Assembly (NCBI RefSeq): GCF_018798885.1
Contig: NZ_CP076361.1
Coordinates: forward strand, 3,129,501-3,193,500
From: Gemmobacter fulvus
Lineage (GTDB): Bacteria > Pseudomonadota > Alphaproteobacteria > Rhodobacterales > Rhodobacteraceae
DNA length: 64,000 bases
Reading direction: 5' to 3'
Below, one piece after another: positions 17,179 to 27,873 of this stretch. The notes under the pieces were generated by a model. The model had not been told where the DNA came from, ran no database searches, and was given only the letters and a program-made list of their open reading frames with translations. The first letter of the stretch is position 1; the number at the start of each line of letters is the position of its first letter. Made by a program: the position numbers and the translations under genes.

Positions 17179-17200
17179 AAGGGCGCCCAAGGGCGCCCTT
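17179..17200 (-). terminator. Terminator of glnBA
   Basis: AAGGGCGCCC (17179-17188) and GGGCGCCCTT (17191-17200) form a perfect 10-bp stem 24 bases after the glnA stop, with a short T-rich stretch on the minus strand. Confidence 0.7.
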
Positions 17201-17223
17201 ACCATCCGTGCTGTCCGTGCGGA

Positions 17224-18636
17224 TCAGCAGGAATAATACATCTGGTATTCCACCGGGTGCGGCGTGTGTTCAAAGGCATAGACCTCTTCCCACTTCAGCG
17301 CGATGTAGCCATCCAGCTGATCCTTGGTGAACACGTCGCCTGCCAGCAGGAAGTCCATGTCCTTCTCCAGCTCTTCCAGCGCTTCGCGCAGCGAGCCGCA
17401 GACGGTCGGGATTTCGGCCAGTTCTTCCGGCGGCAGATCGTAGAGATCCTTGTCGGAGGCCGGGCCCGGATCAATCTTGTTCTTGATCCCGTCAAGGCCT
17501 GCCATCATCAGGGCCGCATAGCACAGATAGGGGTTGGCCGCCGGATCGGGGAAACGGGCTTCGACGCGCTTGGCTTTCGGCGATTCGGTCCACGGAATCC
17601 GCACGGCACCCGAGCGGTTGCGGGCCGAATAGGCCAGCAGAACCGGCGCTTCAAAGCCGGGGATCAGGCGCTTGTAGCTGTTGGTCGACGGGTTCGTCAG
17701 GGCGTTGAGCGCCTTGGCGTGTTTGATGATGCCGCCGATGAAATACAGCGCTTCCTGCGACAGATCCGCGTATTTGTCGCCTGCGAACAGCGGTTTGCCG
17801 TCCTTCCAGATCGACATGTTCACGTGCATCCCCGAGCCGTTGTCGCCCTTGATGGGCTTGGGCATGAAGGTTGCCGATTTGCCGTAAGCATGGGCCACAT
17901 TGTGGATCACATACTTGTATTTCTGCATGTTGTCGGCCTGTTCAACAAGACCGCCGAAGATCATGCCAAGCTCGTGCTGGGTCGAGGCCACTTCGTGATG
18001 GTGCTTGTCGACCTTCATGCCCATGCGCTTCATGGTCGACAGCATCTCGCCACGCAGGTCTTGCGCGTCGTCAATCGGGTTGACCGGGAAATAGCCGCCC
18101 TTGACGCCCGGACGATGGCCCGAGTTGCCGCCTTCATACACCTTGTCGGTGTTCCAGCACGCGTCCACGGCGTCGACCTCGAACGAGACCTTGTTCATCG
18201 AGACTTGATACCGCACGTCGTCGAACAGGAAGAATTCAGCTTCCGGCCCGAAATAGGCGGTGTCACCGATGCCGGTCGATTTCAGATAGGCTTCGGCCTT
18301 CTTGGCGGTGCCGCGCGGATCGCGCGAATAGGGCTCGCCTGTGTCCGGCTCCACCACGTCGCAATGCACGCAGAGGGTTTTTTCGGCATAGAAGGGGTCG
18401 AGGTAGATCGACGAGGCGTCGGGGATCAGTTTCATGTCGGACTGATCAATCGACTTCCAGCCGGCGATGGACGAACCGTCGAACATGAAGCCTTCTTCAA
18501 AGAAGTCTTCGTCGACAAGATCGGACACCAGCGTCACGTGCTGGAGCTTGCCCTTCGGGTCGGTGAAGCGGATGTCGACATATTCGACTTCCTCGTCCTT
18601 GATCAGTTTCAGAGCTTTTGCAATCGCGCTCATCAT
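17224..18636 (-). CDS. glnA: Glutamine synthetase type I
   Basis: A 470-residue GSI. It makes glutamine from glutamate, ammonia and ATP as a dodecamer. Visible motifs are [11 protein letters not shown] (the DGSS signature), [23 protein letters not shown] (metal and glutamate site), [10 protein letters not shown] and the adenylylation-type DLYDLPPEE near residue 390 whose tyrosine is modified in this subfamily. The first two codons are both ATG, so the true start may be 18633. It lies downstream of glnB on the same strand, the standard glnBA arrangement, and is likely nitrogen-regulated. Confidence 0.97.
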   Translation of the reverse strand: MMSAIAKALKLIKDEEVEYVDIRFTDPKGKLQHVTLVSDLVDEDFFEEGFMFDGSSIAGWKSIDQSDMKLIPDASSIYLDPFYAEKTLCVHCDVVEPDTGEPYSRDPRGTAKKAEAYLKSTGIGDTAYFGPEAEFFLFDDVRYQVSMNKVSFEVDAVDACWNTDKVYEGGNSGHRPGVKGGYFPVNPIDDAQDLRGEMLSTMKRMGMKVDKHHHEVASTQHELGMIFGGLVEQADNMQKYKYVIHNVAHAYGKSATFMPKPIKGDNGSGMHVNMSIWKDGKPLFAGDKYADLSQEALYFIGGIIKHAKALNALTNPSTNSYKRLIPGFEAPVLLAYSARNRSGAVRIPWTESPKAKRVEARFPDPAANPYLCYAALMMAGLDGIKNKIDPGPASDKDLYDLPPEELAEIPTVCGSLREALEELEKDMDFLLAGDVFTKDQLDGYIALKWEEVYAFEHTPHPVEYQMYYSC

Positions 18637-18705
18637 GCTGCCTTTCGGTTTGTGTTGCTGAGCGGGGATCTGGACGGACCCCCGGTGTTGAGAGAAACGG
18701 ATGGA

Positions 18706-20752
<2,047 letters not shown>

Positions 20753-20775
20753 CACGCCTGACATGACATGACAAA

Positions 20776-20798
20776 GGCCGCCCCAGAGGTGGGCGGCC
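20776..20798. terminator. Bidirectional terminator between nnr and the Hint gene
   Basis: GGCCGCCC (20776-20783) pairs with GGGCGGCC (20791-20798). It lies between the convergent ends of nnr and the Hint-domain gene. Confidence 0.65.
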
Positions 20799-20837
20799 CG
20801 TGTCATCCCGTGTCGCGCAGGCGACCGAGGGTCTCTG

Positions 20838-21323
20838 TCAGGCTTCCACCAGAACGGGCGACAGCGCCAGTTCCAGACCACCGGCATAAATCACCACCGG
20901 CGTGTCGAAGTGCAGGCAATACATGGTCTGCCCCGCCGTCGCCTCGTGCCGGATATATTCGCCATCGACCAGCTTTGCCGCCGTCAGCACCGCCTGATCG
21001 CAGCCCTTCAGCGCGCGGGCGCGCCAGTCGCGGATCAGGATACGGGTTTCGGCGGTGATGATCATGTCATCTTCGGGCTGATCCACGCCAATGGCCGAAG
21101 CCGAGACGCGCACCATCCGCGCAGGCGCCGCCACAACCTGCACATCGCGCAGCGCGCGGGCGCCATCGCGGGTGACAATCCGGTCGCCGGGGGTCAGGTA
21201 TTCAACCGGGATCGCACCTGCCAGTGTCAGGACGGTGGTGCCGGCGCTGAGCCCGCAAACCTGTCTGTCATGGCTGGACTGCGGGCCATGGCCCGTATCA
21301 AGCCCCAAGGTCATCTGTGACAT
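20838..21323 (-). CDS. Hint-domain protein
   Basis: A 161-residue protein that is almost entirely one Hint (hedgehog/intein) domain: CGLSAGTTVLTLAGAIPVEY (the nucleophilic cysteine after about 22 residues), LTPGDRIVTRDGARALRDV, then the central strands and VDGEYIRHEATAGQTMYCLHFD. In Rhodobacteraceae such proteins are numerous, often with RTX repeats, and are thought to be secreted or self-processing; no substrate is known. This copy lacks attached repeats. Confidence 0.75.
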   Translation of the reverse strand: MSQMTLGLDTGHGPQSSHDRQVCGLSAGTTVLTLAGAIPVEYLTPGDRIVTRDGARALRDVQVVAAPARMVRVSASAIGVDQPEDDMIITAETRILIRDWRARALKGCDQAVLTAAKLVDGEYIRHEATAGQTMYCLHFDTPVVIYAGGLELALSPVLVEA

Positions 21324-21568
21324 GGGCGTTACCTGTGTTTTGTTATCTGCTCTTTTGCTGGCAGAATATGGCAGGAATGTGGTCTGTGCGAGGCCTTTTT
21401 ACGGGAAGTCCGCCCGGCGCGGCCCGATCCGGCCCGCCAAACCTTGCCGCACTGCGGCGCGATTTTTCCCCTCGCATCCTGCGCGGGCCTTTGTTAGAAG
21501 GGCGCGGATTTTCAGGCCGCGTGCGGCCCTGACCCTATGGGTCGGGTTTTCGCGCGGGTTGAGAAAAA

Positions 21569-21653
21569 GCGGGTGTGGCGAAATTGGTAGACGCACCAGA
21601 TTTAGGTTCTGGCGCCGCGAGGCGTGGGGGTTCAAGTCCCTCCACCCGCACCA
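21569..21653 (+). tRNA. tRNA-Leu (TAG)
   Basis: An 85-base class II tRNA: acceptor GCGGGTG/CACCCGC, anticodon stem CCAGA/TCTGG with loop TTTAGGT (anticodon TAG), a short variable arm, T arm GGGTTCAAGTCCC, A73 and an encoded CCA. It lies 26 bases before tig. The 245 bases before it (21324-21568) show no gene. Confidence 0.95.
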
Positions 21654-21679
21654 GAGATATGAGAAGGACGGAACAATCC

Positions 21680-23014
21680 ATGCAGGTCACCGAGACCCTG
21701 AACGACGGTCTGAAGCGCGGCTACACCATCACGGTGACGGCAGCGGAGCTGGACAAGAAAGTCCAGGAAAAGCTGGTCGAGGCGCAACCCGAGATCGAAA
21801 TGAAGGGCTTCCGCAAGGGCAAGGTGCCGATGGCCATGCTGCGCAAGCAATTCGGCCCGCGCCTGATCGGCGAAGCCATGCAGGACGCCATTGACGGCGC
21901 GATGAAAGAGCATTTCGAAACATCCGGCGACCGCCCGGCGCTGCAGCCCGAAGTGAAGATGGTGGGCGGCGAAGAGTGGAAAGAAGGCCAGGACGTCGTG
22001 GTCGAAATGTCCTACGAAGCCCTGCCGCCGATCCCCGAGGTTGACGCCTCGAAAGTGACGCTGGACCGTCTGGTGGTGAAAGCCGAGGACAGCGCTGTCG
22101 AAGAAGCGCTGAAAAACCTGGCCGATACCGCGAAAGCCTTCGAGGACCGCAAGAAGGGTTCCAAGGCCAAGGACGGCGACCAGATCACCATCGACTTCAA
22201 GGGCTCGGTCGATGGCGAACTGTTCGAGGGCGGCACTGCGGAAGACTATCCGCTGGTTCTCGGCTCCGGCTCGTTCATTCCGGGCTTTGAAGAGCAACTG
22301 GTCGGCGCCAAGGAAGGCGACGAGGTTTCGGTCAACGTGTCCTTCCCCGAAAGCTATGGTGCCGCGCATCTGGCTGGCAAGGCCGCCGTGTTTGCCTGCA
22401 CCGTGAAAGCGGTCAAGGCTCCGAAGGCTGCCGAGATCGACGACGAACTGGCCAAGAAGTTCGGCGCCGAAGATCTGGCCGGTCTGAAAGGCCAGATCGC
22501 CGAGCGTCTGGAAGCCGAATACAAAGGCGCATCGCGCGCCGTGATGAAGCGTGCACTGCTCGATCAACTGGACGCGATGGTCAAGTTCGACCTGCCGCCC
22601 GCTCTGGTCGAGGCCGAAGCCGCGCAGATCGCGCATCAGTTGTGGCACGAAGAAAACCCGGACGTGCATGACCACAACCATGGCCATGTCGAAACCACCG
22701 ACGAGCACAAGAAACTGGCCGAACGCCGCGTGCGTCTGGGCCTGCTGCTGGCCGAAGTGGGCCGCAAGGCCGATGTGCAGGTGACGGATGCCGAAATGAC
22801 CCAGGCTGTGCTGGCACAGGCGCGTCAATATCCGGGACAAGAGCGCGCGTTCTTTGAATTCGTGCAGAAGAACCCGCAGATGCAACAACAGCTGCGCGCG
22901 CCGATCTTTGAAGACAAGGTTGTCGATTTCATCGTGGCAGGCGCTTCGGTGACTGACAAGGAAGTCTCGAAGGACGATCTTCAGAAGGCCATCGAGGCGC
23001 TGGACGAAATGTGA
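21680..23014 (+). CDS. tig: Trigger factor (ribosome-associated chaperone)
   Basis: A 444-residue protein. The N-terminal ribosome-binding domain holds the signature [12 protein letters not shown] (about residues 43-54). An FKBP-type peptidyl-prolyl isomerase domain follows ([40 protein letters not shown], about 167-245), then the helical C-terminal chaperone domain. A histidine-rich insertion ([15 protein letters not shown]) lies in the C-terminal domain. The start at 21680 has an AAGGAC site. A strong terminator follows. Confidence 0.96.
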   Translation: MQVTETLNDGLKRGYTITVTAAELDKKVQEKLVEAQPEIEMKGFRKGKVPMAMLRKQFGPRLIGEAMQDAIDGAMKEHFETSGDRPALQPEVKMVGGEEWKEGQDVVVEMSYEALPPIPEVDASKVTLDRLVVKAEDSAVEEALKNLADTAKAFEDRKKGSKAKDGDQITIDFKGSVDGELFEGGTAEDYPLVLGSGSFIPGFEEQLVGAKEGDEVSVNVSFPESYGAAHLAGKAAVFACTVKAVKAPKAAEIDDELAKKFGAEDLAGLKGQIAERLEAEYKGASRAVMKRALLDQLDAMVKFDLPPALVEAEAAQIAHQLWHEENPDVHDHNHGHVETTDEHKKLAERRVRLGLLLAEVGRKADVQVTDAEMTQAVLAQARQYPGQERAFFEFVQKNPQMQQQLRAPIFEDKVVDFIVAGASVTDKEVSKDDLQKAIEALDEM

Positions 23015-23043
23015 TCCCGACCTTCGGGTGACAGAAGACCAAA

Positions 23044-23072
23044 AGGGCCGCGCTGCAAGCGCGGCCCTTTTT
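23044..23072. terminator. Terminator after tig
   Basis: AGGGCCGCGC (23044-23053) pairs with GCGCGGCCCT (23059-23068), then a T-run. It also faces the end of the DMT transporter gene and can work in both directions. Confidence 0.85.
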
Positions 23073-23082
23073 GCATGCGCAG

Positions 23083-24030
23083 TTACATGGCCGGCGCCCG
23101 GCGGCGTTCCGTGGTTTCGCGCCACAGCACGAACAACCCCGCGCCGCAGATGATGGCGATGCCGGTCCAGGCGGTGCTGTCGGGCCAGTCTGACCAGAAT
23201 ACCCAGCCATAAAGCACGCCCCAGATCAGCCCGGTATATTCAAACGGTGCCACCGTGGCCGAGGCGGCAACGCGATAGGCCTGTGTCAGCAAGGTGAGGC
23301 CGATCGCCGCCACGCCGCCACACAGCGCCATGCGGCCAAGATCTGCGGCGGTGGGGGTGACCCAGCCGCGCGTCAGAAAGCCGAGGCTGGGATGCGTCTC
23401 GCCCGCGAAGGTGCCACTGCCGAACACCGCCGACAGGATCAGCGCGCAGATCAGGAACACCGCATTGCCATGAAAGGCCAGTGCGGCGGCGGTCTGGGTT
23501 GCCCCCTGTTGCCGGGCAAGGATCATCGACAGCGCATAGGTCAGACCCGACACCACCGGCAGCAGCGCGGCCCAGTCGAACAGATCGGATCCTGGCCGCA
23601 CCATCACCACCACGCCGACAAAGCCCATGGCCACCGCCAGCCAGCGCGGCAGGCTGACCCGATCATGCAGCATCAGCACCGACAGCAGCGTGATCATCAA
23701 CGGGGCCGAGAAATACAGCGCCACCGTGGTTGCCATCGGCAGGGCGGCCAGTGCGAGGTAATAGGCGGTATAGGCCACAAACATCACCAGCCCGCGCGCC
23801 ACCATGCGCGGCCAGCCCGGCGTCACCAGCGTTTTCGGCCCGCCCGAGGCCAGCACCAGCAGATACAGCAGCGGCATCGCGGTCAGGCTGCGGATTACCA
23901 TGGCCTGATGCAGCGGATAGGCCCCGGACAGCAGTTTCAGGATCAGATCCTGCACGGAAAACACCGCCACCCCGGCACAGAGGCAAAGGATACCAAGCGC
24001 GGAACGCCGCGGGGCAGGGGTTGGGGTCAT
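23083..24030 (-). CDS. DMT-superfamily (EamA) transporter
   Basis: A 315-residue inner-membrane protein with ten predicted helices arranged as two EamA halves (about 10-145 and 155-295). Typical landmarks are LKLLSGAYPLHQAMVIRSL early in each half and APFEYTGLIWGVLYGW near the end. Substrate cannot be predicted; relatives export amino acids or metabolites. The start at 24030 gives the usual short basic N-terminus. It is convergent with tig. Confidence 0.88.
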   Translation of the reverse strand: MTPTPAPRRSALGILCLCAGVAVFSVQDLILKLLSGAYPLHQAMVIRSLTAMPLLYLLVLASGGPKTLVTPGWPRMVARGLVMFVAYTAYYLALAALPMATTVALYFSAPLMITLLSVLMLHDRVSLPRWLAVAMGFVGVVVMVRPGSDLFDWAALLPVVSGLTYALSMILARQQGATQTAAALAFHGNAVFLICALILSAVFGSGTFAGETHPSLGFLTRGWVTPTAADLGRMALCGGVAAIGLTLLTQAYRVAASATVAPFEYTGLIWGVLYGWVFWSDWPDSTAWTGIAIICGAGLFVLWRETTERRRAPAM

Positions 24031-24117
24031 GGCCGGACCTTTGCTGACAGGCCCCCAGCCTAGCCGAGCCTTCCGGCCCTGCTGGATCAGGCGCGACATC
24101 GCATGGCGCGAATGGGT

Positions 24118-24489
24118 CTAGGCCGTCATTTCACAAAAGCGCAGACGGTTGCCGAATGGGTCCGTGACCTGCATCTGCGTGCCCCAGGGCAGGGGTTCAA
24201 GACTAGGGCGCATATTGGGATTGGGGCGGGTGCACAGCTCGGCGTGGAAGGCGGCAATGCCCAGCGTCGGGATGAACACCGTCGCACCGGGCGTGGCATC
24301 GCCGTAATGGCCGGACAGATGCAGCACCAGACCGGCACGGCGGATCTGCATATACAGTGGGGCGGTCGCGTCAAAGCGATGTTCCCACTCGGCCACAAAG
24401 CCCAGCCAGTCCAGATAGAAGCCAAGCGCCAGTGCTTCATCGAAAATGCGCAGGATCGGCATGGTGGCGGTAAAGGTCGGGGGCGTCAT
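24118..24489 (-). CDS. VOC/glyoxalase-like protein, bleomycin-resistance type
   Basis: A 123-residue single VOC domain: MPILRIFDEALALGFYLDWLGF, LYMQIRRAGLVLHLSGHYGDATPG, and the C-terminal MQVTDPFGNRLRFCE signature. The HLSGHYGD stretch is typical of proteins labelled bleomycin resistance or glyoxalase superfamily. Its ligand is unknown. It sits between the DMT transporter and the TRAP operon terminator. Confidence 0.78.
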   Translation of the reverse strand: MTPPTFTATMPILRIFDEALALGFYLDWLGFVAEWEHRFDATAPLYMQIRRAGLVLHLSGHYGDATPGATVFIPTLGIAAFHAELCTRPNPNMRPSLEPLPWGTQMQVTDPFGNRLRFCEMTA

Positions 24490-24573
24490 CGGCAGGCTCC
24501 GCTTGGACTGGGGCCTTTGGACACAGGCCGCGCCCCGCATCCTATCCGCCGATGCGGCGGCTGCAAAACAAAA

Positions 24574-24597
24574 CGGCCGGGCACTGGGGCCCGGCCG
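24574..24597 (-). terminator. Terminator of the dctPQM operon
   Basis: CGGCCGGGC (24574-24582) pairs with GCCCGGCCG (24589-24597), 23 bases after the dctM stop, with TTTTGTTTTG following on the minus strand. Confidence 0.8.
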
Positions 24598-24619
24598 GTC
24601 TGCCTATCGGTTGTCTGCG

Positions 24620-25945
24620 TCAGTTCATGCCCAACATGCGGGGCAGGAACAAGGTGATCTCTGGAACATAGGTCACGATCCCGAGGAACACGAGCGCGGT
24701 AAGCAACCACGGCCCTGCGGCTTTTGTCACCTCGGTCAGCCCCAGCTTCGAGATCGCCGAGGCGACATAGAGGTTGAGCCCGACCGGCGGCGTACAGAGC
24801 CCGATCTCCATATTGACCACCAACATGATGCCGAAGTGAACCGGATCCACGCCCAGCTTGACGGCAACCGGATAGAGGATCGGCGCCATGATCAGCACGA
24901 TGGCCGAAGGCTCCATTACCATGCCGATGAACAGCAGGATCACGTTCACCATCAGCAGGAAGCCGATCTTGCCCAGACCCAGATCGACGATCCAGCCCGA
25001 AAGCGCCTGCGGGATCTGTTCCGATGTCAGGATGAAGGCGAACATCACGGCATTGGTGATGATATAGAGCAGCATCGCAGACATGGCGGCAGAGTTCAGC
25101 AGCACCTTCGGCACATCGCGCAGCTTGATGTCCTTGTAGACCCAGACGGCGATGACAAAGGCATAGACGGCGCTGACAGCGGCGGCTTCAGTGGGGGTGA
25201 AGATACCGCCATAGATGCCGCCCATGATGATCACGATCAGCATCAGGCCCCAGACGCTTTCCCGGAACGCCTTCCAGCGGTCCGCGAACGGCGCACGCTC
25301 CATCCGCGGGTAGTTGTATTTCCACGCGCGGTAGGTGGTGGTGCCGCCCAGCATCATCGCCAGCATCAGGCCCGGAATGACGCCCGCCATGAACAGGGTG
25401 CCGATGGAGGCCGACATCACGGGTTCGCCATTCGGCCCGGTGACAACCATGCCCGAGGTGGCCACCGCATACATCACCATCACGATGGACGGCGGGATCA
25501 GGATGCCGAGGCCGCCTGCCGTGGCAACCGTGCCGACGCCGAATTGCGGCGGATAGCCCTGCTTGACCATGGCCGGGATCAGGATCGACCCCACCGCCAT
25601 CACCGTGGCTGGCGACGAGCCGGAAATGGCCGCGAACAGCGCACAGGCCATCACCGCCGCCAGACCCATGCCGCCATACCAATGGCCGACCATCGAGGTG
25701 GCAAAGCGGATCATCCGCCGCGCCACACCGCCATGCGTCAGGAAGTTGCCGGCCAGAATGAAGAACGGGATCGCCATGATCTCGAACTTTTCGATGCCGG
25801 TGAACAGTTTCAGCGCGATACTGTCCATCGGAATGTCGGTAAAGCCGATCAGGAACGAAAACACCGTCAGGCCAAGCGCGATGGACACCGGCATCCCGGT
25901 GATCAGAAGGATCGCAAGGATCGCAAAAATGATGAGCGCGGTCAT
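24620..25945 (-). CDS. dctM: TRAP transporter large permease (DctM)
   Basis: A 441-residue membrane protein with about twelve hydrophobic helices. Family landmarks are GMPVSIALGLTVFSF, FFILAGNFLTHGGVARRM, AAISGSSPATVMAVGSI, GIGILIPPS-type sequence (GGLGILIPPSIVMV) and EIGLCTPPVGLNLYVA near the C-terminus. It forms the sodium-driven transport subunit of a TRAP importer with DctQ and the periplasmic DctP. Its start overlaps the dctQ stop by 4 bases. The dctS/dctR pair beyond dctP suggests C4-dicarboxylates as substrate. Confidence 0.92.
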   Translation of the reverse strand: MTALIIFAILAILLITGMPVSIALGLTVFSFLIGFTDIPMDSIALKLFTGIEKFEIMAIPFFILAGNFLTHGGVARRMIRFATSMVGHWYGGMGLAAVMACALFAAISGSSPATVMAVGSILIPAMVKQGYPPQFGVGTVATAGGLGILIPPSIVMVMYAVATSGMVVTGPNGEPVMSASIGTLFMAGVIPGLMLAMMLGGTTTYRAWKYNYPRMERAPFADRWKAFRESVWGLMLIVIIMGGIYGGIFTPTEAAAVSAVYAFVIAVWVYKDIKLRDVPKVLLNSAAMSAMLLYIITNAVMFAFILTSEQIPQALSGWIVDLGLGKIGFLLMVNVILLFIGMVMEPSAIVLIMAPILYPVAVKLGVDPVHFGIMLVVNMEIGLCTPPVGLNLYVASAISKLGLTEVTKAAGPWLLTALVFLGIVTYVPEITLFLPRMLGMN

Positions 25946-26586
25946 GCGTGGCCTCCTTTGGCGAGGTCTTCCGATTCCTCGTCAAGCCCGTCCACGGCGC
26001 CGTGGTCGTGATGGGCGATGAAGCCGGTGGTGATGAACAGATACAGGGCCTGGATGAAGCGGAAGCACATCAGCGCAGAGCCGAAGGGCACCGCCAGATA
26101 GATGATCCACATCTTCAGCTCCAGATCGGGCGAGGTCTGCCCGCCCTTGGCGACGTGATAGACAAAATCGGTGCCGATCCAGGTGATGACGGCGGTGAAC
26201 AGCACGCCGCCCGACATGGCGATGATGGTGATCACCCGCCGTTTGGTGCCTTCAAGCTTTTCGACAAGGATGTCGACACCCACATGGATGCCGGTGCGCA
26301 CGCCGTAGGCTGCGCCGAATTTGGCCATCCAGACGAACAGATAGATGCAGGCCTCTTGTGCCCAGGTCAGCTTGATCCCGTTGATTGCCTTGAAGGTGGC
26401 GCGGGCGGCGGCTTGCAGGGTGGGCATGTCATGCGCGCGGGCAAATCCCACGAGATCGGCGGCAAAGCCGATGGAAAAACGGTGAACGACCGCGACGAAG
26501 ATCAGCGTCACGCCCAATGCCATGAGCAGGGTGATGAGGATTTCTTCAAACCGGTCGAGGAAACGCAGCAACATGGCGAACCTCAT
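25942..26586 (-). CDS. dctQ: TRAP transporter small permease (DctQ)
   Basis: A 214-residue inner-membrane protein with four helices, two before and two after an extended central region. WAQEACIYLFVWMAKFGAAYGVRTGIHVGVDIL is the recognisable core of the DctQ family (split here around residues 105-140). There is an unusual hydrophilic insertion between helix 1 and 2 (about 42-70) and an acidic tail. It overlaps dctM by 4 bases and follows dctP after 60 bases. Confidence 0.88.
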   Translation of the reverse strand: MRFAMLLRFLDRFEEILITLLMALGVTLIFVAVVHRFSIGFAADLVGFARAHDMPTLQAAARATFKAINGIKLTWAQEACIYLFVWMAKFGAAYGVRTGIHVGVDILVEKLEGTKRRVITIIAMSGGVLFTAVITWIGTDFVYHVAKGGQTSPDLELKMWIIYLAVPFGSALMCFRFIQALYLFITTGFIAHHDHGAVDGLDEESEDLAKGGHA

Positions 26587-26595
26587 GTGTGAAAA

Positions 26596-26622
26596 GGGGG
26601 GCGCGCGGTGTCGCGCACCCCC
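26596..26622 (-). promoter_or_regulatory. Intercistronic hairpin between dctP and dctQ
   Basis: GGGGGGCGCG (26596-26605) pairs with CGCGC-A-CCCCC (26612-26622) with one bulged A. Such hairpins after the binding-protein gene commonly lower downstream permease expression or protect the upstream mRNA. Confidence 0.55.
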
Positions 26623-26646
26623 CGGGTTGGGGTCAGCGGCGACAGA

Positions 26647-27654
26647 TCAGTTGGTGGTGCCCAGAACGCCGTAGACTTGCTGGATCAGATCGGCGCCGAT
26701 CCGGTCGGCCATTTCTTCATGCACGGGTTTCAGCACTTCGACCCATTCGGCGCGTTCCTCGTCGGTCAGATCGTGGAATTCGGTGGTGCCTGCGGCCTTC
26801 ATCGCCTCCATCGCCTTGTCGTTTTCTTCCTTGGCGATCGAGTTGGCATAGCTGGTGGATTCGGCCATGGCCTTTGTCAGATTGCCGCGCACGTCCTCGG
26901 GCAACCCGTCCCAGAACGCCTTGTTTACGATGACCGCATAGCCCAGATAGCCATGGTTCGACACGGTGGCGTGTTTCTGAACCTCGTTCATCTTCTGGGT
27001 ATACATGTTCGAAGGCGGGTTTTCGGTGCCGTCGACAACGCCGGTCTGCAAGGCCTGATAGACCTCCGAGAAGGCCATGACCTGCGGCACCGCGCCAAGC
27101 GCCTGCATCTGCGCCTCGAGGATCTTGGAGGACTGGATGCGCATCTTGAGGCCAAGGAAATCATCCGGCACATTCAGCGGGCTGTTGGCCGACATGACCT
27201 TGAAGCCGTTGTCCCAGAAGGCAAGGCCGGTGATGCCCTTCGGCTCCAGCCTGGCCAGCAGGCCCTGACCCACTTCACCATCGGTGATCTTGCGCAGGTC
27301 GTCATAGCCATTCATCAGGAACGGCAGGTCGAACAGTTCGAATTCCTGCACGCCCAGCGGGCCGAATTTCGCCAGCGACGGCGCGAGCATCTGCACCGCG
27401 CCCAGTTGCAGCGCCTCCAGTTCTTCTTTGTCCTTGTAAAGCTGGCTGTTGGGATAGACTTCGACCATCACCGCGCCTTCGGTGTATTTTTCGGCCAGTT
27501 CCTTGAACTTGTCGGCGGCCTTGCCCTTGGGCGTATCGGGGGCAACGACGTGGCTGAACTTGATGATGATCGGCTCTGCGAAAGCGGGCAGTGCGGTGGA
27601 CAGCGCAAGGGCGGCAGCCCCGGCCAGCCGCGCGAATGTGCGACGTGTCAGCAT
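26647..27654 (-). CDS. dctP: TRAP transporter substrate-binding protein (DctP)
   Basis: A 335-residue periplasmic protein. The signal peptide carries twin arginines (MLTRRTFARLAGAAALALS) and ends at AFA near residue 26. The mature part starts EPIIIKFSHVVAPDTPKGKAAD, a DctP-family hallmark, with the substrate-arginine region GLKMRIQSSKILEAQM and TENPPSNMYTQKM further on. It delivers C4-dicarboxylates or related acids to DctQM. It is the first gene of dctPQM and is divergent from dctS. Confidence 0.92.
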   Translation of the reverse strand: MLTRRTFARLAGAAALALSTALPAFAEPIIIKFSHVVAPDTPKGKAADKFKELAEKYTEGAVMVEVYPNSQLYKDKEELEALQLGAVQMLAPSLAKFGPLGVQEFELFDLPFLMNGYDDLRKITDGEVGQGLLARLEPKGITGLAFWDNGFKVMSANSPLNVPDDFLGLKMRIQSSKILEAQMQALGAVPQVMAFSEVYQALQTGVVDGTENPPSNMYTQKMNEVQKHATVSNHGYLGYAVIVNKAFWDGLPEDVRGNLTKAMAESTSYANSIAKEENDKAMEAMKAAGTTEFHDLTDEERAEWVEVLKPVHEEMADRIGADLIQQVYGVLGTTN

Positions 27655-27873
27655 GTGTTTCTCCTCCAGATGCCGCCCTCCCGGCGGACCTGTGCAATCC
27701 TTGCCAGTTGCAAGGCCCTGCGGCTATTGTGGGTTTCCGCAATCTGCGCGCTAACATTGCGCCGCAGGCATGTTGCGGGCAGAATTTGTCTGGCAGTCGG
27801 GGAGGACGGGCCGCTGAAGCACAGCAAAGACCAGTCGCCCCGCGCGGGCGGCGATCCATGGAGCGCGGAATCC